This document shows positions 1-11,954 of a stretch of DNA of 64,000 nucleotides, piece by piece; positions within the stretch are counted from its first letter, which is position 1, and each line of letters starts with the position of its first letter. The notes under the pieces were generated by a model. It saw only the letters and a list, made by a program, of their open reading frames with translations, did no database searches and was not told where the DNA came from. The translations under genes were made by a program, and so were the position numbers. Source of the stretch: Takakia lepidozioides (Eukaryota > Streptophyta > Takakiopsida > Takakiales > Takakiaceae); assembly GCA_030704615.1 (NCBI GenBank), contig CM060732.1, forward strand, positions 55,843,053 to 55,907,052, in the 5' to 3' direction.

Positions 1-830
1 ATACCAGACAACAATATTTTTCTTAAACAATTATTTTTTATTTTATTTTTTTGTTTTATAAAATGGTGGACACTGGTCCTCATATTTCGTATGCACAGGC
101 GCATACCAGACAACCGTGTTTTTTTCTTAAAAAAATTAATTGTTTTTTATTTTTGTTTTACAAAACAGGGGACAATGGCCCTCATATTTCGTATGCGTCA
201 GCGCATACCAGACAACAGTGTTTTTTCAAAAAAGAAATTAAGTAATTTTCTAAATTAATTGTTTACAAAATATGTGATAGTGGCCCTCATATTTCGTATG
301 CGCCGGCGCATACTAGACAACAATGATTTTTTTTTACATAAAAAGTAATTTTATTTTATCTTTTTAAATTTTGTTTTACAAAACAAGGGGCAGTGGGCCT
401 CATATATCGTTGCGCCGGACAACAGTGTTCTTTTTTATATATATTTTTTTTAAAATTAAAATTTTAAATTATTGTCTTACAAAACAGGGACAGTGGCCCT
501 CATATTTCGTATGCACCTGCACATATCAGACAACAGTTTTTTTTCTTTTCTAAAAAATATTATTTTTTAAAAAATTGTTTTGAATATATATATATATATA
601 TTCCAAAACAGGGGACATGCCCTCATATTTCGTATGCGCTAGCGCATATCAGACAACAATGTTTTTAAATATAAATAAATATATATATATATATATATTC
701 CAAAACATGGGACAGGCCCTCATATTTCGTATGCGTAGGCGCATACCACATAATAGTATTTTTTTAAAGCAATATTTTTTAAATTATATATATATATACA
801 CAAAACAGTGACAGTGACCTTCATATTGTC
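1..830. repeat. Tandem array of about 100-122 bp units with a palindromic core
   Basis: Eight head-to-tail copies of one unit are visible. The shared phrase CCTCATATTTCGTATGC starts near 78, 179, 283, 398, 498, 620 and 718, with a degenerate end copy near 819, giving spacings of 98 to 122 bp. Each unit runs from an ACAAAACAGGGGACAGTGG block through a palindrome, best preserved at 296-313 (GTATGCGCCGGCGCATAC, perfect), to AGACAACAGTG and a T-rich tail. Some tails have expanded into (TA)n, near 585-602 and 675-700. No ORF is conserved between units. This is a minisatellite or satellite edge; the array continues left of the window. Confidence 0.9.
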
Positions 831-3290
831 ATTTTTTGGCTTCCTCGGATATAGGGTCGTTATATGGTAATCCGCGGAAATACGTCCCATTTCTTAATGT
901 TTTGACGACCCATCCATGTTCATAATCATATATAATTTACATTACGGACTCACGATTTCCAACTCACCGTTCACCGCTCACCGCTCACCACTCACGGTTT
1001 AGCGTCCCTACATTACGGACATGGAAGACACCCATGTGGATCGTCCTAATGATGGAGACGACGAGGACGAGCTCTGCCCAAACCATGACGTCCACACCAG
1101 TGAATTGACAGAGGAGAGGCCTACACAGTCCAAACCGCCATTTTGGATCCTTATGCTGCTTATAGTTCGTATGTAACCAAAGTGGAGAAAACTGTAGCAT
1201 GTGAAATGCACGAGGGACACAAAGAGATGACACGTTTTGTTGGCGCTTATTCCAAAATCACATGCTTCAGTTGGAAAACAATACTTTGAGAGTATGTGCA
1301 TGTGGGGGTGTAGAGCCTCAAACTAGGGACTGTCCTAGCCAAGAACAAATTTTATCCGACGTTGGAGTGAGGCTCTAACCTGCCCTCCTTTGTTGAGAAT
1401 GTTCAAGTGTAGCTTGTTCCCTTGCCGGAAGACGCTTATATTCCTGTTGTTCCTACTTACGAGCGTATCTTTGACGGGTGAAGAAGTTATAGAGCTTTGT
1501 CTAGGTATTATCGAGGACTTGATTGTCACGGCTTAAGTGCCTCACTGCAACTTTGGAGTTGAATTTCAAAGTGATTTGGGAGTGGCAGGAGTACAAACAA
1601 TTTGTGTTGTGCGTACATCTTGTTCACAGAATGCTTCTTTGAGACAAATTGGCTCTATACCATAATAGTTTCATAATGTGATCCACTTGAGCATATTATT
1701 CAATGGAATGAAGTGATTCTTGCATGCGATTGCATGTGCATGATTCTTGTATGATTGCATGATTGCATGGTGACATATGCATGATTCTTACATATATCTG
1801 GTGCAATTAGCACATGAAAACAATAGAAGGAAGAAATAGCAGGGGATAGTCATGGGGAAATGAGGACACCAGTGGAAAACACTTAGGGAAAATTATCAAT
1901 GGGGAAAAAAGAAAAGCGGACGAATATCCACTGTTGCAGAGTTCCCTGTGTGGTGTATATTATCGTGAGACTCTAAGGGCATGTTGCCCGGTTCCCCTTG
2001 AGGGAATCTGTGAAAGCTCATTGTGCTTAAAAATTGCACAACCTACTCAAATTTCAACAAGGACTACCTTCTTGTATTTGGTGTTAGCTTGCTTCATAGT
2101 CAATGGCCTCAGTCTCACAGCTATTCTGTACAAAGTAGCTTTGCTCATACTCTACCCTCCTCTTCATCGTATTATATCATGAGACACCTAGAAAAACGTG
2201 TAGTGGTGATCTTGGTTTTATCCAGTCGGCCGTCGGCCAATGGTAGGTCTGGATAGGCCATATATAGTCATGCAGGGCAATGACAACAAGAATGCACTAG
2301 GTATTTGTGAATTCATACTATCTATATAGGCTGATTCTTGAAGTCCACGAAAGCAGAAGTGGGTTGGGCTTCTTAAAACAATTGTACGAAGATGAGGATT
2401 CAACCCACTACAAGAACCTGTTGGAAAGAAAAGAAAATTGACATGGAAAACTATGACACAAGGTGTTGTTGATAGACAAGGTGCGACACAAAAATGCACA
2501 AATTTTACAGCAAATAGGACACAAATGCAACGAAGAAATGCAACGAAGAGATTATACATAGGAAGAGATTCTGAGACGAGAGGTGAAAGAATGTGAAGAA
2601 TTGGTGAGATGGTTGTCATGATGATAAGAGGGTGGTGTGTAGCATCCACGTCAGTTAACTCTTGTGTTAAGTTAATGATAGGCTAGTGCTAGATTGTAGC
2701 ACATGGCACCCTAATGTTAGCAGAGTCAACATCGGCCATGCTAAGAGGACCAGGTGTGAATGGTGCTTTAGGTGTAGAGGCACTATCTGGTGGGTGGCTG
2801 GTGCTCAAGTTTATGTTTGTTGGGGACAATAGCTGTAAGTGATCGGATTGTGGTGCTCAAGTGTATATGTTTTTGAAGTTCATACACCATAATTTACACT
2901 TGCTTTGGCAAAGTCTTCCTTCTTGCAACAATCCGAAAGGTAATCCCATTCCATTGTAGTAATAAGCCCCCCACTATCAGCCCATGTATATGTATAGGCC
3001 CTCTAAAAGCTGCCACCCAAAATTCATGGGAGCAGAAGCCAAGAGGTACAATAGACTAGTGTGGTAGGAGGGTACAGCGTCGGTAGTTTGTTAGGAAAAG
3101 TTTGAGTAGTTTGAGTACAGTGTTGTCGGTAGTTTTGTCATAACAAGTTTGTGTTTAGGCCACACAACTTGGGTTGGTAACAAGTTGGGCAAAACTATGC
3201 CCATGTTGCTCCCATAGTGTGGGACTCCTCCAGTGCCTCACAGTGTGGATGGTGGGGAGGAGATCTGTGAGGAAAGCCTCGGTTCGCCCA
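831..3290. other. Intergenic sequence with no recognised gene
   Basis: I find no gene with recognisable homology. Small items are a TCACCGCT-like short repeat at about 963-1000 and a 51-codon acidic ORF at 1021-1176 (+) that resembles nothing I know. A run of short CATGATT/GATTGCATG words lies at about 1700-1790. The last few hundred bases should hold the promoter and 5' UTR of the NPF pseudogene, but I see no distinctive core-promoter element. Confidence 0.5.
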
Positions 3291-6200
3291 ATGACAACGG
3301 CAGTGCAGTTCACAGGGAGCAATACCGAGCTGCAAAGTCCTCGCTCCAGTGAGATAAATGAAGTCCAAAGAGGTCCGAGACTCAAGTCAAAGGACGGTTC
3401 GGTTGACATCAAAGGCAGACCCGTCGACATGGCAACCACTGGCCGCTGGAAAGCCGCTTCCTTCCTTATGGGTACCTAATTACTACACCGCTTGAATGAG
3501 AGAGTGTACAGTTGGTGCAATATTACAGTGTCTATGGCGGGGTCGGATTTGAAATGTTTTGGAGGAGGGTCTGTTGGAGCACATATATGTGAAACGAAAT
3601 TTTTGGTTTGTTTTGCTTGAGGTCATGCAGTTGCAGAGACAATGGAGAGAGTGGCGTACTACGGGATAGCGGCAAATCTTGTGACATATCTTTCCAGCGT
3701 CTTGCATGAGGACACAGCCAACTCTGCAACAAATGTCTTCAACTGGAATGGTGTGGTCTGGATCACTCCGGTGATTGGAGCTTTTATTGCTGATACTTTC
3801 TTGGGTCGCTTCAGAACCATCATAGTCTTCTCAACACTATATCTGCTGGTGGTCATCGAACTCGTTCGCATATAAAATTTCTACGATAATGGTTGTCAAT
3901 GTGGGTCTTGAGCAAGATTGCGGCCAGACACTCTTTCTTATACATTAGACTTGAGGCTGAGTAGTAGTTGAACACGACTTCATGTCCGAAATTCACAACC
4001 GGCCAAATGTTGTGTTGGCATTAACAGCTAGTAGTTGCGGCCAACTTAGAGAGGACCTGATCAGATAATTTTAGGAGTTTCACCGTTTAACCCTATATAC
4101 ACTCTCCGTAGATCTCTCCATTCAGGTACTATATGTCTGTGACTAATCTTTTCTATGTTTTATGTTCAATCAAGCTTTTAACTGTTCCTGCAAGAGTCTC
4201 GTTCTTCCAGAGTACTTTCTTCACTGTGTGAGAGAGCCAGTGAGTGTACATCTAGTTTGCTTGAGCATACTTGATTTCTGTTATCTATATTTGTGCATTA
4301 GAGTACATATGGCGGATTCACACGTCCCACTAGACTCTCAGAGCACCCCTTCTCTGACACTCCTTCCTGCCGGTCATGATTTCTAATAACACCGCTCCCT
4401 GGCCCTCCGACCGCCGTGCCTGCACAGGAATAAAATCTTCGATGTGCACGCATTGTTCACTGGTTACAGCTCAGGTAATACTGACTGGACATAATTTTAA
4501 TTGGTAATCAGCTAGTCTGTTTGCAATGGCAGGGAATGATCTGCTTGACATTGTCTGTGTCGCTCCCTGAAACCCCCAAAGTGCGCCCCTGGAGGCACAA
4601 GCTGCCGAAGTGCAGCTTCCGGTGAACTGGGTTTCTTCTACTTTGCGCTCTACCTGATAGCAATTGGCTTAGGTGGTGTCAAGCCCAATATATCAACACT
4701 GGGGGCAGACCAATTTGATGACGGAGTTGCGGAGGAGAGGAGAATGAAAATGTCCTTCTTCAACTGGTGGTACCATTGCATAGAAATAGGTGCCTTTCTT
4801 GCTCAAACAGTGATGGTCTACATCCAAGACAACGTGGGCTGGGGCTGGGGATTTGGTATTCCAACAGTGGGATACGTGCTAGCCTTTGTCAGCATATTGG
4901 GCGGCTCACGATTCTACAGGTATAAGCTGCCAGTGGGCAGTCCTCTGACTAGTGTGACCCAGGTGTTCGTAGCGGCATTTCACAACCGGAGTGTTGTTCT
5001 TCCCCATGCTATTAAAGACCTGAACATGGACGGTGCTCACGACAAGGAGTCTTTGGACGATCCAGCGCGGACACGAATTCGGCGAACAAATCATTTCTCG
5101 TAAGTTGCAATGTGCTGTATATTTCGACTACCCAATTCCTGATATCTGCGTCAACGTGTTGTACTTCAAGAACAGCAAGCTACCCAATTCCTGATATCAG
5201 AGTCAAATATGCAAACAGCTAGTTCAACTCAAGTGCATTGCCCATCGAGCCACCTTGTGATATTCCTTTGACATAGGTGGCCTACAAATTCGACTGAAAT
5301 TTTGCAGTGCCATGATGATATACATGTGTACACAGTTTGTTGCAAGTTGGTGCTTGTTTCGTTCAGTAACATATTAAGCTGCTTGTGATTGGTGTGGATG
5401 ATTTGTCCATGTGTTTGCAGATTTCTCGACAAGGCGGCAGTGATCAGAACTCCTCAAGGTCACCATGAATCTACAATCTCTCAACCAAGAGATGCTAGTC
5501 CATGGAGGCTTTGTACCGTGATGCAGGTGGAGGAAGTGAAAGTTGTGCTCCGTTTGCTGCCAATCTGGCTTACAAACACTCCGCTCGGCATTGTAGGAGC
5601 CCAGCCGATGACCTTTTCCACAAGGCAGGGTCGCACAATGGATGCACACTTGGGGCCACATTTCAAAATTCCTCCTGCTTCGCTTCAGGGGTTTATCACC
5701 ATTCTGGTTCTTATACTCATTCCACTGTACGATCTTTTGTTGGTCCCTGTTCTCCGTCGCTTCACAGGAAACGAGAGAGGGCTGTCAATGCTCAGACGAA
5801 TGGGCATTGGTTTCTTTCTTGCAATTCTGAGTTCCGTTGCCGCAGCGTTGATTGAAATGAAGCGACTCCAGGTATGTAGAACTCAGATGCTCGAAAATTT
5901 CTTTTGGAAATATCTGTAGGCAAGGCGGTGTTCACAGTGGGTGTCAATGTTTGGGAAACTCCCAAGGGTTAGGCTTTTGGTGGGGGTTCATGTATGTGAG
6001 AGAAGGAAAGACTTAAGCCACATAGATTGTTCCCTAAGGTGTCATTGCAGCAACGTGGATGCAAAAATCCATACATGTAACTTACACGTGTTTATTGATA
6101 CATGTGGTATTGACACAGGTTGTGAGAGAGCATGGCCTTCTCGATGAACCATGGAAGGTGGTTCCGCTCACCATTTTCTAGCTCCTTCCGCAGTACGTTG

Positions 6201-6574
6201 TGATTGGGATTGCGGAGGTTTTTTCGAGTATCGCACAATTGGAATTTTTCTATGACCAAGCTCCCGACAGCATGCGTAGCCTGGGAACCGCCCTCTATCT
6301 AAGCGCAGTTGGAGTCGGCTTCTTCTGGAGTACAGCATTGACCAAGAGTGTTGTGAAGATTACAGGGCGGTCTGGTCACCAGAGTTGGATCGTGAACAAC
6401 ATCAACAGATGCCGCCTAGACCACATGTACTGGCTGACTGCTGTGTTGATGGCCTTGAATTTCTGTACATTTTTGGTGTTAGCCCACTGGTATAAGTACA
6501 AGGTGGTGGAGAGTGCCATTGAAATTACTGGCGAATCTGGTAATCTCGACAAAGACATTGTGTCTAATCACTAA
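3291..6574 (+). pseudogene. NPF (NRT1/PTR family) transporter pseudogene
   Basis: NPF proteins are proton-coupled importers of nitrate, peptides or hormones with 12 membrane segments. The exons match the intact copy at 18441-21351: 3291-3471, 3631-3851, 4533-5099, 5421-5871 and 6119-6574, all in compatible phase. Visible family marks are the N-terminal DGSVDIKGRPV block, the ExxER proton-coupling motif (ETMER, start of exon 2), GADQFDDG, FLDKAAV and SMRSLGTALYLS. Two lesions break it. A one-base-type frameshift in exon 3 near 4578 shifts the reading before LKPPKC. A TAG at 6179-6181 replaces the residue that is Trp in most NPFs (Val in the intact copy). The exon 2 donor (GTCATC) is also weak and intron 2 is about 680 bp against 211 bp in the intact copy. 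Expression of a partial product cannot be excluded. Confidence 0.88.
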
Positions 6575-6646
6575 TCACCAAACATAGTCATCATCCTAGA
6601 TATGGGAGCCGGGCTTCTCTTCCTCTGGACAATATAGCTGCATCGG
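6575..6646. other. Short spacer between NPF pseudogene and Copia LTR
   Basis: Presumed 3' UTR sequence of the NPF pseudogene running into the Copia LTR. ATCGG at 6642-6646 would be one copy of the target-site duplication; its partner is lost with the truncated far end of the element. Confidence 0.3.
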
Positions 6647-6922
6647 TGTTGAACGTAAATGAATACTCACTAGAATAGAAAGGCAGAACAGTAGACCAGT
6701 TGAAAGAAACGGAGCAACGACATGCTCAAACGATGCTCATACAAGGTTGCAAGATAGAGAGTACACACGAGCATATATCTAACTACACCATATCAGAGAG
6801 ATGCCATAGCCAGTTAGGTGGGAACACATTTAGGCGGAAACAGTTTGAATCCTATGATCTGGCATACTAATTCATTTATGTGTCCAACGAATCATTCATC
6901 GTATACACAATGAAATTCAATA
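6647..6922 (-). repeat. Presumed 3' LTR of the Copia element
   Basis: On the minus strand this stretch follows a purine-rich tract (GAGTGGAAG) after the RNase H reading frame. It begins TATTGAA and ends TTCAACA. A Copia LTR would normally begin TGTTGAA, the inverse of the end, so one G-to-A change in the terminal TG is implied. There is no second LTR for comparison, so the boundaries are inferred from terminal structure only. Confidence 0.45.
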
Positions 6923-7700
6923 CTTCCACTCATTGTGGATGCACCAACTCATGATCAAAGAAAAATTGATCAATGTAACGTGAACGTTCCACTCATTGAT
7001 CGCAGGTAAGCCCAAGCAGAAAACGAAAACGATTGAACTTGTCTGCTGGTAGAGCTTTTGTAAGGATATCTCATGAGTGCCAATGTACGACAGTTGAACC
7101 AAGCGACGGATCTGAAAATCATGAATCATGTGATAACGTATGTCGATATGCTTGGTTCGACGATGGTACTCGGGGTTGTACACAAGCCTTATAGCACTTT
7201 GGTTATCACAAAAAATCATGGTAGGAGCAGTCTGTGGAAACCCAATGTCCTCCAACAGTCTCCTCGGCCACACAACTTCCTTTGATGTCAGTGATGCAGC
7301 GACATATTCTGCTTCAGTAGTCGATCCAGCTACACATGCCTGCTTACGGCTAATCCAAGTACCTGGTGCTCCGTTCAAAAAACAAGGCACCCACTTCTCG
7401 ACTTCCGGTCATCGACATCTCATGCAAAATCAGCATCTGCGTATGCCATCAAAGTGTTCTCCTTATCCCCAGCAACATAACATAACTTGAAATGGGATGT
7501 ACCTCGCAGATACTTCATGATCCTTCTGACAGCATTGCAATGTACATGCTTCGGCTTGGTACATATTTTGCAACTGTTCCCACAGCAAATGCGATATCAG
7601 GACAACTCCCTAGCATTGCAAACATGATGCTCCCAACAATCTCAGAAAATAGAAAATCTGGTTCTTCATTTTCAAGATGAGCATCCAAGTTCAATTGCAC
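6923..7700 (-). pseudogene. Copia RNase H domain fragment
   Basis: The frame at 7390-6923 carries the Copia RNase H signature: STTEAEYVAA, then IFCDNQSAI, then RTKHIDIRYH. This is the C-terminal domain of the Pol polyprotein, which removes the RNA strand during reverse transcription. A frame at 7700-7515 with LGSCPDIAFAVG is the linker region just upstream of RNase H. The two pieces are in different frames, so the Pol reading is broken here. Confidence 0.85.
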
Positions 7701-7801
7701 ATTGGTGTAGAGGCAGTGTTGGCTGTATCAAAACCATATTTCACAAGTATGCGCAAAATATACTGAGTTTGATCAATGAAGATCATCCTCTGTTCACGGT
7801 T

Positions 7802-8407
7802 TCAGGTGATATGCAGCCCAACATAACAATCCGTTGCTCCTGCTGTAACCTCAAAAACCTTGTTGAGATGATCAACCACATGATCCAGCCTCTGTTTATC
7901 TTTGCAACCTCCAAGCCCATCATCCACAAAGATGGCAATTGCAAGCACAGGGGGCTTCTTGTTATTGATGTACACACAAGGATCTGCTGTCGTAGACAGC
8001 AGGTCATACTGGATAAGAAACTCATTGAACTTGGTGTTCCAGGCACGACTTGCTTGCTTCAGCCCATAGATATTTTTGAGCAGTCGACACACGAAGCCTG
8101 GGTTCTTTTTGTCCTCAAAACCCCGTGGCTGTTCCATATAAATTTCTTCCTCCAAATCCCCATGCAGAAAAGCTGTTTTCACATCGAACTGTAGCAGTTC
8201 TATATTTTCCACTGCAACTATCGATAAAAGTGTCATGATGGAGTCAAACTTGGCAATAGGTGAAAAACTTTGCTCATAGTCAATCCCATATTCCTGAGAA
8301 TATCCTTTAGCAACCACCCGAGCCTTGAAGCGGTCAATGCTCCCATCAGATTTACATTTCACCTTATATATCCATTTGCTCTTCACAGCCTTTCTTCCTT
8401 TGGGCAA
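7802..8407 (-). pseudogene. Copia reverse transcriptase domain fragment
   Basis: An open frame of about 200 codons has the Copia RT landmarks in order: KSKWIYKVK, RFKARVVAKGYSQ, FDVKTAFLHGDLEEEIYM, YGLKQASRAWN and the active-site box FVDD (usually YVDD). The two catalytic aspartates remain. It is cut off from the integrase upstream and the RNase H downstream by stops and frameshifts. A stretch of 14 A/T bases at about 8671-8684 lies in the upstream linker. Confidence 0.92.
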
Positions 8408-8475
8408 CTCACATAATTCCCATGAGCATTCTTCATCAGGGATTGATACTCATCTGTCATTGCCTTATCCCACTC

Positions 8476-10397
8476 TTATCTGTGGTCAGAAGCAATTGCT
8501 TGGTCATAGTTCTGAGGTTCCTCCATTAATTGTTGTACTGCACATCCAATGGAAGTATATGTCCCTAGCTGGGCTACCCAGTCACCAAAACGATTTGGGG
8601 GTCCACGTGACCGTTTTCCAGGTACCTTAGTATCGATCTTTTCATGCTTATGATGACTATTCTCCTCTCGATAAAAAAAAAAAAAAGAACTTCCACTGCT
8701 CCCACTGTCTGCATCAACATGATCTTGAGCGATTCCGAGATCAACAACCAACTTGACGGATGTCTCGGTTGCCTGTGAAACAAAGTCGGGTGTAGGCACC
8801 ATAGGTCCTTGCAATACCTGTTGTGCTGACCCCTCAACTTGCTGGGGTACATCTTCAATGAGATGTAAAATTTGCATTGACTGCTGTTGTGATACTGCAG
8901 CTTCTGTATGGACATGTGTGTCCTCATGAGAGATAACATCCCTGCTAATAATAACCTTCTTCTTCACTCTGTCCCAGAGGCAGTACACTTTGTTTTCAGC
9001 ATTGTATCCAAGAAAAATACATTCGCTGCTCTTAGAGTCCAATTTGCTTCGAAGCTACTTTGGAATGTGCACATAAGCATCACTTCCAAAAACACGCATG
9101 TGTGCTACATCAGGCTTTCGGTTGCACCATGCTTGTAACAGAGTTATCCCCTCTAGGGTTCGTGAGCCAGTTCGGTTAAGAACATAAACTACAGTCTGAA
9201 CAGCCTCTCCCCAAAATTTCAAAGAAATATTTCGACCATGAATCATGCACCTAACACTCTCAATAAGTGTCATATTCTCTATCTCTGCTACTCCATTTTG
9301 CTCGGGAGTATGGGAGTATAAGGTGAAGTAAGTTCATGTTTAACGCCTTCTTGGTTAAGGAAAGATTTTACCACATTTCCAGTGTACTCTCCTCCTCTAT
9401 CACTCCTTAGTTTGAGAATCTTGTTGCCTATTTCCCTCATTGACTCAGCTATCATCTTCTTGAGACAAGAAAGAACCTCAGATTTCTTTTTAATACAGTA
9501 CACCAACGTGTATCCACTGTAGTCATCCTTGAACAACACAAAGTATAAGGCTCCTCCTACCGAAGCTACACTCATGGGACTGCACATATCTGTGTGATAG
9601 AATTGTCCGTGCTTCTCAGTTCTATGTCGCTCATGAGTTATAGGAAAAGATTGCCTATGTTTCTTCCCATGTGCACATCCAACACAGAAAAAATCATCGG
9701 AGTCTTGGTCTGTAAACTTCAAACCAGTAACCAAACCTTCCCTCTCCATTTTCTTAATCATATAAAAATGGACATGACCCAAACGTTCATGCCATCTTTT
9801 GATAGTACCTCTTCTAGTGTCAGTAGATGCACTGGTGATTGCATTGGCTTGTCTTTCGGGTACATCGACCTTGAATTGCATTCTCCAGAGTTGGCCATCT
9901 TTGATTCCAACCATCACTAACTTGCCTTTCTTTGAATACATGCGGCAACAGTCTTTGTCATAGATAGCAACAACTCCCTTATTGGTCAGTTGTCCCATAG
10001 ACATCAAATTCTTACGTAAATCTGGAACATAAAGTGCATTTTGGATGATCCCTTTCTGCCAAACACCGTTAACTAGGGACTGGATTTCGATATTTCCAAC
10101 TCCAGCAACCCAAACTGTTGTATCCGTAGCCACTCGAACACCCCATACTCCTTTCTTGATAGGCTTAAGATCTCGGAACCAATACTTCTTGTCGGTCATA
10201 TGTTGCAATGCGGCTATGTCTGCATACCATGCATCTTCACTTGTTGTGATGTGTGCGTAACAAGCTTGACTCTCCAAACTGAGTGGTATGAGTACTTGAG
10301 GATCCTTATCAAGCTTGTGTGACTGACTGAAAACAGATCCATCAAGAATCTGATCTATGATGACAAACACAAAAGAATCATCACTATCTTCACTCAT
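8476..10397 (-). pseudogene. Copia protease-integrase region fragment
   Basis: The main frame (10397-9288) holds a degenerate protease site (ADIAALQHMT where DSGASxHMT is usual). It then has the GAG-pre-integrase zinc module (HERLGH ... CVGCAHGK) and the integrase core with the aspartates of YHTDMCSP and the DDYSGY and LRSDRGGEY blocks. It breaks at about 9290 just before the third catalytic region. The continuation is at 9273-9055 (CMIHGR, FWGEAV, YVLNR), then 9042-8476 (IFLGY). The separate pieces imply at least two frameshift or nonsense events. Confidence 0.9.
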
Positions 10398-11031
10398 ATT
10401 GCTCTAGTATTGCTAGCCTCTCCAACCTTGTTAGCATCAATTTCATGTTCTACATTCGTATCAGTATTGGCCGATAATGGACGTTCGCTCTTGTCACGAA
10501 CCTCAAGCTCTTTCTTTTGCTCAGGAACTTCATGATCAACAACCATGAATGCATCTGCTTCTGTCACATAACTAGCCTGACTTCTGTTACTCTGACCTCT
10601 CTCATTCTTCTTAGAATGTGGACATTCTTTGTATCAATGTCTTTCCTCACCACAACCATGAAATGTTGTTTTCTTCTTCAGCTCAGTGATTCTTTGTGCT
10701 CTCTCCTTGCGTTGCTCTGGTGTGAGGTTTTTCTTCTGGTTCTGTTTTCCACTACCACCATATTTCCCAACAAAGAATGCCTTGTCTCTCTCCTGGTCAA
10801 AGAATGACTGATCATCTGCTCTGCTCTTGATTGTTGTCTCTCTCTTTAGAAGTCTAGCAAGAAATGATTTCAGTGTTTGCTCTGCAGCAGGTACACTGTC
10901 CCAGGCTAGCAACAATGGATCATCACTGGGTGGTAATCCGACCTTAATCTTGGTAAGCAATTGTCTCTCACTAATGCTCTCTCCTAGGTCGTTTAACTTT
11001 CTTCTTAGAGCGGAGATGGTACTGGTGTGCC
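10398..11031 (-). pseudogene. Copia gag fragment
   Basis: Minus-strand reading from about 11031 gives the C-terminal half of a Copia gag: LGESISERQLLTKI, then LLKRE, then a basic region and a CCHC-like knuckle near 10640 (CGEERH ... C). The knuckle has a TGA in place of Trp and lacks its first Cys. Normal gag proteins are longer at the N-terminus, so this is truncated. Confidence 0.82.
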
Positions 11032-11406
11032 CTATATATATAGATATATATAAAAATAGAACACAAGCACATGCAACTTAGGTGTTGCTTATTTTCGAGT
11101 TATTGTTTATTAATAATGAGGGTTGTAAGAGATCGTATGGTGGTAAGGTGGATATCTTTGAAATTGCAGTGATAGGATTTTTGTTTTTTTTTTGTCATGG
11201 TTTGGTTTGTGATTAGTTAGAAATAATTATTTCTAGCTAATTAAGACATTATATATTTATATTTGATATTTTGTTGGCATTGGGACTTCATTTGGTTTCA
11301 TGTGTCAAGTGAGGTGACAAACCTGTAAATCTCTAAGAGACTTTATCAAATGGTACATTCCCTTGAATTCAACCCGGGATTCTACATCGAACAAACAGTG
11401 AAGCCA
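11032..11406. other. AT-rich spacer
   Basis: A TA-rich tract (11034-11055) marks the broken end of the Copia element. The remainder is AT-rich with no recognisable gene. Confidence 0.4.
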
Positions 11407-11666
11407 TCCGGAAGTAGATGGAAATAACTTGGTGGAGGTTTCAAGGCACAAATGACAATTTGAGGCAACCCTGGGCGCACATCGATAGTTTGGCCTACCC
11501 ATTTCATCGATAGTCAAGATTAGCGACGTAGCTCTATCCGGAAGTAGATGGAAACAACTTGGTGGAGGTTTCAAGGCACAAATGACAATTTGAGGCAACC
11601 CTGGTCGCACATCGATAGTTTCGCCTACCCATTTCATCGGTAGTCAAGATTAGCGACGTAGCTCTA
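11407..11666. repeat. Direct tandem duplication, 2 x 130 bp
   Basis: The block beginning ATCCGGAAGTAGATGG (near 11407) recurs exactly 130 bp later (near 11537) with only a few substitutions, including the block CGATAGTCAAGATTAGCGAC shared near the end of both copies. It is a recent local duplication with no coding content that I recognise. Confidence 0.88.
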
Positions 11667-11954
11667 GAACTCCTGCAGGTTCTCACAACCTTTTGTAATG
11701 ACCCACATCACACCTCTCACAACTCTGCATGCATAAAATTGGTGATTGTACGGCACACCATATGTACGTCTTCCTGATTAAGCACGCTAGCTCAACAATC
11801 TAGTTTCTTCTTCAACCTTGTGAGGATCCCCTTCTGATAGCTGTTTGATTTAAAACTTTCGGACGATCTCCTTCAGGCCTAGTGTTTGCATAAAATTCCC
11901 TTTACAAGACGGTATTCTCCTCCCCTCCCATAATCACTTCGTGCACTGCGCTTC

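Larger units (their letters stand above)
6647..11031 (-). mobile_element. Ty1/Copia LTR retrotransposon, decayed and 5'-truncated
   Basis: Read on the minus strand the order is gag, protease, integrase, reverse transcriptase, RNase H, which is diagnostic of Copia. The gag reading begins only at about 11031, in the middle of the UBN2-type capsid region, directly against a TA-rich run (11034-11055); the 5' LTR and gag start are missing. The copy cannot be active. The gag zinc knuckle has lost its first Cys and carries TGA for Trp, and the protease Asp-Ser-Gly site reads Asp-Ile-Ala. The integrase and RNase H frames are interrupted. The presumed 3' LTR is annotated separately. The element lies just downstream of the NPF pseudogene. 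Confidence 0.93.

Noticed and set aside
1-830. Regularly spaced repeats considered as a CRISPR array.
   Set aside because: The spacers are related to one another, the repeat-containing units are about 100 bp, and the genome is clearly plant nuclear.
2218-2649. A 143-codon minus-strand frame.
   Set aside because: There is no recognisable domain, no splice or homology support, and its composition is like the surrounding non-coding DNA.
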